This document shows, in pieces, positions 60,582 through 64,000 of a stretch of 64,000 nucleotides of DNA. Position 1 is the first letter of the stretch. Each line of letters starts with the position of its first letter. The notes beneath the pieces are model-generated. The model ran no database searches and was not told the DNA's origin. It worked only from the letters and a program-made list of their open reading frames with translations. The position numbers and the translations under genes are program-made. Source of the DNA: Asticcacaulis sp. EMRT-3 (lineage in GTDB: Bacteria > Pseudomonadota > Alphaproteobacteria > Caulobacterales > Caulobacteraceae). Where the stretch lies: contig NZ_JASERT010000001.1 of NCBI RefSeq assembly GCF_030027245.1, forward strand, positions 1,261,001 to 1,325,000, written 5' to 3'.

Positions 60582-63355
60582 TGGTCGCCACCATTTCCGC
60601 GATCCGCAGTTCCGGCCAGGCCGCCAGCTATTTTGAATCCGACGACTATTATAGTGAGGGCGGCGTGTCGCCGTCAGAATGGCAGGGCGAAGGTGCCAGA
60701 GCGCTCGACCTTGAAGGCGAGGTTGACCGCGAGACCTTCAAGGAACTGCTGGACGGCAATTTGCCCGATGGCACGACCTTGGGAACCAACAAATCTGATG
60801 TCCTGGAGCACAGGCCCGGATGGGATTTAACCCTGTCCGCGCCCAAGTCGGTTTCGGTCATGGCCCTGGTGTCCGGCGACGAACGCCTGGTGGAGGCCCA
60901 CGCCGAGGCCGTTGAGGTCACAATGGCTTTCATCGAGGAATTCGCGGCAGAAACCCGCGTTCGTGGCGAGGATGGCGTTGAACACGTCCAGACCGGCAAC
61001 CTGGTCATAGGCTCATTCCTGCACCAGACCAGCCGGGAGGAAGACCCGCAGCTTCATACCCACAATGTCATCTTGAATATGACCCAGGATGAGGACGGCA
61101 CGTGGCGCAGTCTGGAATCGCGCCCCCTCTATCAAATCCAGAAAGCCGCCGGAGAGATTTACCGGCAAGAATTGGCGCACCGGGTTGTTCAGCTTGGCTA
61201 TGAGATCGAGGTTGGCAAGGACTCAAACTTTGAGATCAAGGGTTTGAGCCGGGACTTGCTGCTGGCCTTCAGTGAGCGGTCTTCGCAGATCGAGAAGCAT
61301 CTGGAGGCGCGCGGCAAGGATCGTGCATCGGCATCCGCCGAAGAAAAGCAGATCGCAGCACTCGACACCCGCGAGGCCAAGGGCGAGATCGACCGGGCCG
61401 GTCTGGTGCAAGCCTGGCGAGACAAGGCCGATGAATTGGGTTTCGACCAGGCCAAGCGTCAGGGCCTTGTCCATACGGCGGAGCAGCTTGCCGGCGACGA
61501 CAGGCGATCACTCATCATAAAAGGAGAAGCCGAGACCCTCGCGCATAAGGCGGTGGCGTTCGCCCATAGCAAATTGGGTGAACGGCAGGCGGTGTTTTCC
61601 AGCGTGGACCTACAGAAAGAAGCCGGGCGCTTCGGCATGGGCCAGGTGGACAATGCCGTTATCCGCGAGGCTATGGCCCAGGCCGTGGAACGCGGCGAGC
61701 TTGTGCCCCGAACCTTCATCAACCGCCAGGGCCGGGAAAATCAGGGCTACACCACCCGCGCCAATCTCGACTATGAGCAGCGCCTGTTGAATGCCGAAAT
61801 TCGCGGCAGGCATGGAGCCGAGGCTGTGGCCTCCCCTATCAAAGCCGCCGAGATCGTAGCGACCGCCGCCAGGTCTTCAAAGGATCAGGGCTTTAACTGG
61901 ACGAACGACCAGAGGCAGGCGACGAAAGGCCTGCTGGCAAGTACTCATGCCGTTACCGCCGTCCAGGGCTATGCCGGCACGGCCAAGACGACGACGGTGT
62001 TGGCGACGTTCGCCGACACGGCGCAGGCGGCGGGCTTTGACATCAAGGCAATGGCCCCGTCCGCGTCCGCAGCGCAGACCCTTGGCGATGCCCTGAACCT
62101 GCCCGCCGTCACGGTCGAACGTCACCTGCGCTTGATGGAGCGACAGGCCGAGCCGAAAGCCAACGACCGGCAAATCTGGCTTATCGACGAGGCCAGTCTG
62201 ATATCGGCGCGGGACATGACCCGCCTGCTGGAAGCGGCGGAACAGCGTGGCGCCAGGACCGTTCTCGTCGGCGACTACAAACAACTTAATTCTGTCGGCG
62301 CCGGCGCAGCGTTCCGTCAGCTTCAGGAAGCCGGGATGCCGACGTTCAAGCTGGAGCAGGTTGTGCGCCAGACCAACGATTTGACGCTTGAGGCCGTTGA
62401 ACATTCTATAAAGGGGCAAGCCAGACAGGCGCTTGATGCACTTGATCGCGGCGGCGGCCGTGTCATGGAGCACGCCACCGCCTCCGACCGTATGGGGGCC
62501 ATAGCCGATAGTTACGCCGCACTCAGCACCGACGAGCGGCGCAATACCATCGTCATTGATCCATCTCGCGAAGGCCGCGACCTGTTGACCGACCGGATCA
62601 GAACCGCGCTGGCTGACAGGGGCGAGCTTGGCAACCAGGCCATAACCCTGCGCACTTTGAACCAGAAGGACATGACCAAGGTGGAGACCAGGGAGGCCAA
62701 GGCCTATGAACCCGGCGACGTGGTGATATTCAACAAGGCCGACCGGGTACATGGCATCGAGCGCGGCGCAGCGTTTGACGTGGCGCGGATTGATGCCAAC
62801 AAAGGCACGGTCGCGCTCCGGGACAAACATGGCCAAGAAAGAAGCTGGCAGCCCAACAAATGGAGCAGCGTCGAAGTGTTCCAGGGCCAGAACCGCGAAC
62901 TCCGCGCCGGTGACAAGATCGAGTTCACCCGCAACAATGCCGTCCAGGCCCGGATCAACGGCCTGAAGGCCGAGGTGACGAAGGTCGATCCAGATCGGGA
63001 AACCGTCACGATTAAGACCGAGCGCGGCAAGACCGTCACCTTGTCCATCCATGAGGCGTCCGACCAGCATATCCGCCATGCCTATGTGCAGACCGCCTAT
63101 GCCGCACAGGGGCGGACGGCGGAACGGGCCTTCATCCATTTTGAGAGCAACCGGACGAACCTCATTGACCAGAGCGTTCTCTACGTCGGCATATCCCGCG
63201 CCAAGGCCGAGGCCGTGATTTACACCGACGATCGCGACAAGCTCATACGCGGGATACAGGAACGGTCAGGCCAGGCCCAGAGCGGCTTCAGCCAGGGTGC
63301 CGACCACAGCGCCGGACAGGCGACCGTAGTGCTGACGAAAGGCATGTCAATGTAG
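60581..63355 (+). CDS. MobF-family conjugative relaxase/helicase (TrwC/TraI-like)
   Basis: A 924-residue bifunctional enzyme. The relaxase domain has the tyrosines Tyr17, Tyr23 and Tyr24 (ASYFESDDYYSEGG; the second Tyr of the TrwC pair is Phe18), PSEWQGEGA, and the metal-binding HUH site in EDPQLHTHNVILNM. The superfamily I helicase domain follows: Walker A at residues 463-470 reads GYAGTAKT, with Ala for the usual Gly before Lys, then WLIDEASLI, VLVGDYKQLNSVGAG and AYVQTAYAAQGRTAERAF. It nicks oriT and unwinds the transferred strand. Full length suggests that the element was transferable. Confidence 0.93.
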   Translation: MVATISAIRSSGQAASYFESDDYYSEGGVSPSEWQGEGARALDLEGEVDRETFKELLDGNLPDGTTLGTNKSDVLEHRPGWDLTLSAPKSVSVMALVSGDERLVEAHAEAVEVTMAFIEEFAAETRVRGEDGVEHVQTGNLVIGSFLHQTSREEDPQLHTHNVILNMTQDEDGTWRSLESRPLYQIQKAAGEIYRQELAHRVVQLGYEIEVGKDSNFEIKGLSRDLLLAFSERSSQIEKHLEARGKDRASASAEEKQIAALDTREAKGEIDRAGLVQAWRDKADELGFDQAKRQGLVHTAEQLAGDDRRSLIIKGEAETLAHKAVAFAHSKLGERQAVFSSVDLQKEAGRFGMGQVDNAVIREAMAQAVERGELVPRTFINRQGRENQGYTTRANLDYEQRLLNAEIRGRHGAEAVASPIKAAEIVATAARSSKDQGFNWTNDQRQATKGLLASTHAVTAVQGYAGTAKTTTVLATFADTAQAAGFDIKAMAPSASAAQTLGDALNLPAVTVERHLRLMERQAEPKANDRQIWLIDEASLISARDMTRLLEAAEQRGARTVLVGDYKQLNSVGAGAAFRQLQEAGMPTFKLEQVVRQTNDLTLEAVEHSIKGQARQALDALDRGGGRVMEHATASDRMGAIADSYAALSTDERRNTIVIDPSREGRDLLTDRIRTALADRGELGNQAITLRTLNQKDMTKVETREAKAYEPGDVVIFNKADRVHGIERGAAFDVARIDANKGTVALRDKHGQERSWQPNKWSSVEVFQGQNRELRAGDKIEFTRNNAVQARINGLKAEVTKVDPDRETVTIKTERGKTVTLSIHEASDQHIRHAYVQTAYAAQGRTAERAFIHFESNRTNLIDQSVLYVGISRAKAEAVIYTDDRDKLIRGIQERSGQAQSGFSQGADHSAGQATVVLTKGMSM

Positions 63356-63432
63356 CACATAGCCACAAGTGCAATACATGCAAATTCTAATGGACTATGG
63401 TCCCGGACGTTGCATTTTCAAGCCCTATGTGC
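63355..63432. repeat. Inverted repeat in the gap before the reverse transcriptase gene
   Basis: GCACATAG (63355-63362) and CTATGTGC (63425-63432) are exact complements 62 bases apart, in the 117-base gap between the relaxase and reverse transcriptase genes. Some defence reverse transcriptases have a structured RNA in this position. The left arm begins at the relaxase stop codon. Confidence 0.4.
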
Positions 63433-63472
63433 CAATTCTCGAAATTACAACCAAGCTCAGCGGAGGCAGGAT

Positions 63473-64000
63473 TTGTACGATTTTGCTTTCGACAAAAAGT
63501 CGCTGCACGAGACAATTCTAGCAAAAGACTTCATTGATGTTCCTGGTTTGCTCGATCCTTTAGTCCTCGATGCCACTCTTTTGCAGGCAATGGCTATAAG
63601 CCGTCTGGGATTCCCTAACCTCAACCTCAAAAATTCTGTCGTCCGAGGTAAAAGGCTCTATCAATTCGCGAACATCCACGATGAACTGGTAATCAGAAAA
63701 CTTGGTAAGAATATCCGCCGTTTGACGCGCGTGAAGCAATCGGATCGTGACACCATCATACGATCCATTAAAACCTTGTTGGAGGAAGGGCATGCCTTCA
63801 GAGTGTATAGACTTGATGTCAAAAGCTTTTATGAGTCGATCTCACGAGACGAAATAGCTTTAGCATTCCAAAGGGATGCCGGGTTTCCACCGGCGTCGGC
63901 GGTCATTTGGAGTAGCTTTTCCGGTCAACTTGGACTGCAGAACATCACAGGTATGCCAAGAGGATTGGCAATAAGCGCCGTAATTGCAGAATATCTGATG
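63473..64000 (+). CDS. Reverse transcriptase, 5' part only
   Basis: I translated this frame by hand: from a TTG at 63473 with GGAGG six bases upstream it is open for 176 codons to the window end. RT motif A is YRLDVKSFYESI with catalytic Asp115, and the next RT block is TGMPRGLAISAVIAEYLM (G-x-P-x-G at 160-164). The region before (LVIRKLGKNIRRLTRVKQSDRDTI) fits the fingers. The YxDD motif lies beyond the edge. The PRGLAIS form differs from the PQGxxxSP of group II introns and is more like abortive-infection and unknown-group RTs of defence systems; the exact class cannot be told. GC is lower than in the relaxase gene. Confidence 0.85.
   Translation, partial: MYDFAFDKKSLHETILAKDFIDVPGLLDPLVLDATLLQAMAISRLGFPNLNLKNSVVRGKRLYQFANIHDELVIRKLGKNIRRLTRVKQSDRDTIIRSIKTLLEEGHAFRVYRLDVKSFYESISRDEIALAFQRDAGFPPASAVIWSSFSGQLGLQNITGMPRGLAISAVIAEYLM

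Overview
The window reads as a chromosome segment of an alphaproteobacterium of the Caulobacterales, most likely close to Asticcacaulis or Caulobacter. This rests on the gene content: DUF2336 and DUF3035 proteins, a TonB-dependent receptor of the Xanthomonas/Caulobacter type next to tryptophan-halogenase-like, cupin-like and SapC genes. It also rests on a tRNA-His that lacks G-1 and carries U72/A73, a known peculiarity of Caulobacter-type alphaproteobacteria. Most of the window is GC-rich and tightly packed. The genus is an inference; no 16S gene is present.

Layout. 1-1934: the start of a secreted GH115 glucuronidase. 2058-4168: an IS110-family element, disrupted by an IS5-family element, inserted in a palindromic repeat. 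4523-11794: ileS, lspA, a DUF3035 lipoprotein, an exported methyltransferase and mutL. 11895-16507: a small membrane protein, rsmD and a long-tailed pseudouridine synthase on the minus strand, then tadA and an MscS channel. 16934-22733: accA, vapBC, xerD, aroK-aroB and a CNNM/CBS protein. 22819-27453: an RND pump and its adaptor. 27670-37191: regulatory genes (an EAL-like protein, two DUF2336 proteins, NAD kinase, an HPt protein, a degenerate hybrid kinase), a lytic transglycosylase, an FAD oxidase and tRNA-His. 37343-40337: a TonB/ExbBD energy-transducing cluster. 41001-52339: halogenase, cupin, SapC, halogenase and TonB receptor on the minus strand, diverging from a GH9 cellulase, which looks like a glycan-uptake locus powered by the TonB system.

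From about 52500 to the right edge the character changes to a mobile and defence island. It holds a PvuII-like restriction-modification system with its controller, an unknown protein, an AbiE toxin-antitoxin pair, small plasmid-type genes, a trwA-trwB-trwC-like conjugation module (accessory protein, coupling ATPase, MobF relaxase), and the first 176 codons of a reverse transcriptase that runs off the window. No integrase or attachment site was seen, so the ends of the island are unknown.

The strongest new observation is in the IS110 element. Its left non-coding end can be read as a bridge RNA. Both loops carry guide segments that match, respectively, the target repeat on each side of a CT core and the element's own two ends. 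The IS5 copy, flanked by a TAA duplication, sits in the hairpin of the donor loop, so this bridge RNA is split. Other points of note are dispersed TAGAGC-ended repeats (three copies of exactly 115 bp) whose ends double as stop codons, a palindromic repeat inserted in frame in IleRS, an RND pump with about four extra membrane segments, and a hybrid kinase that has lost both phosphorylation residues.
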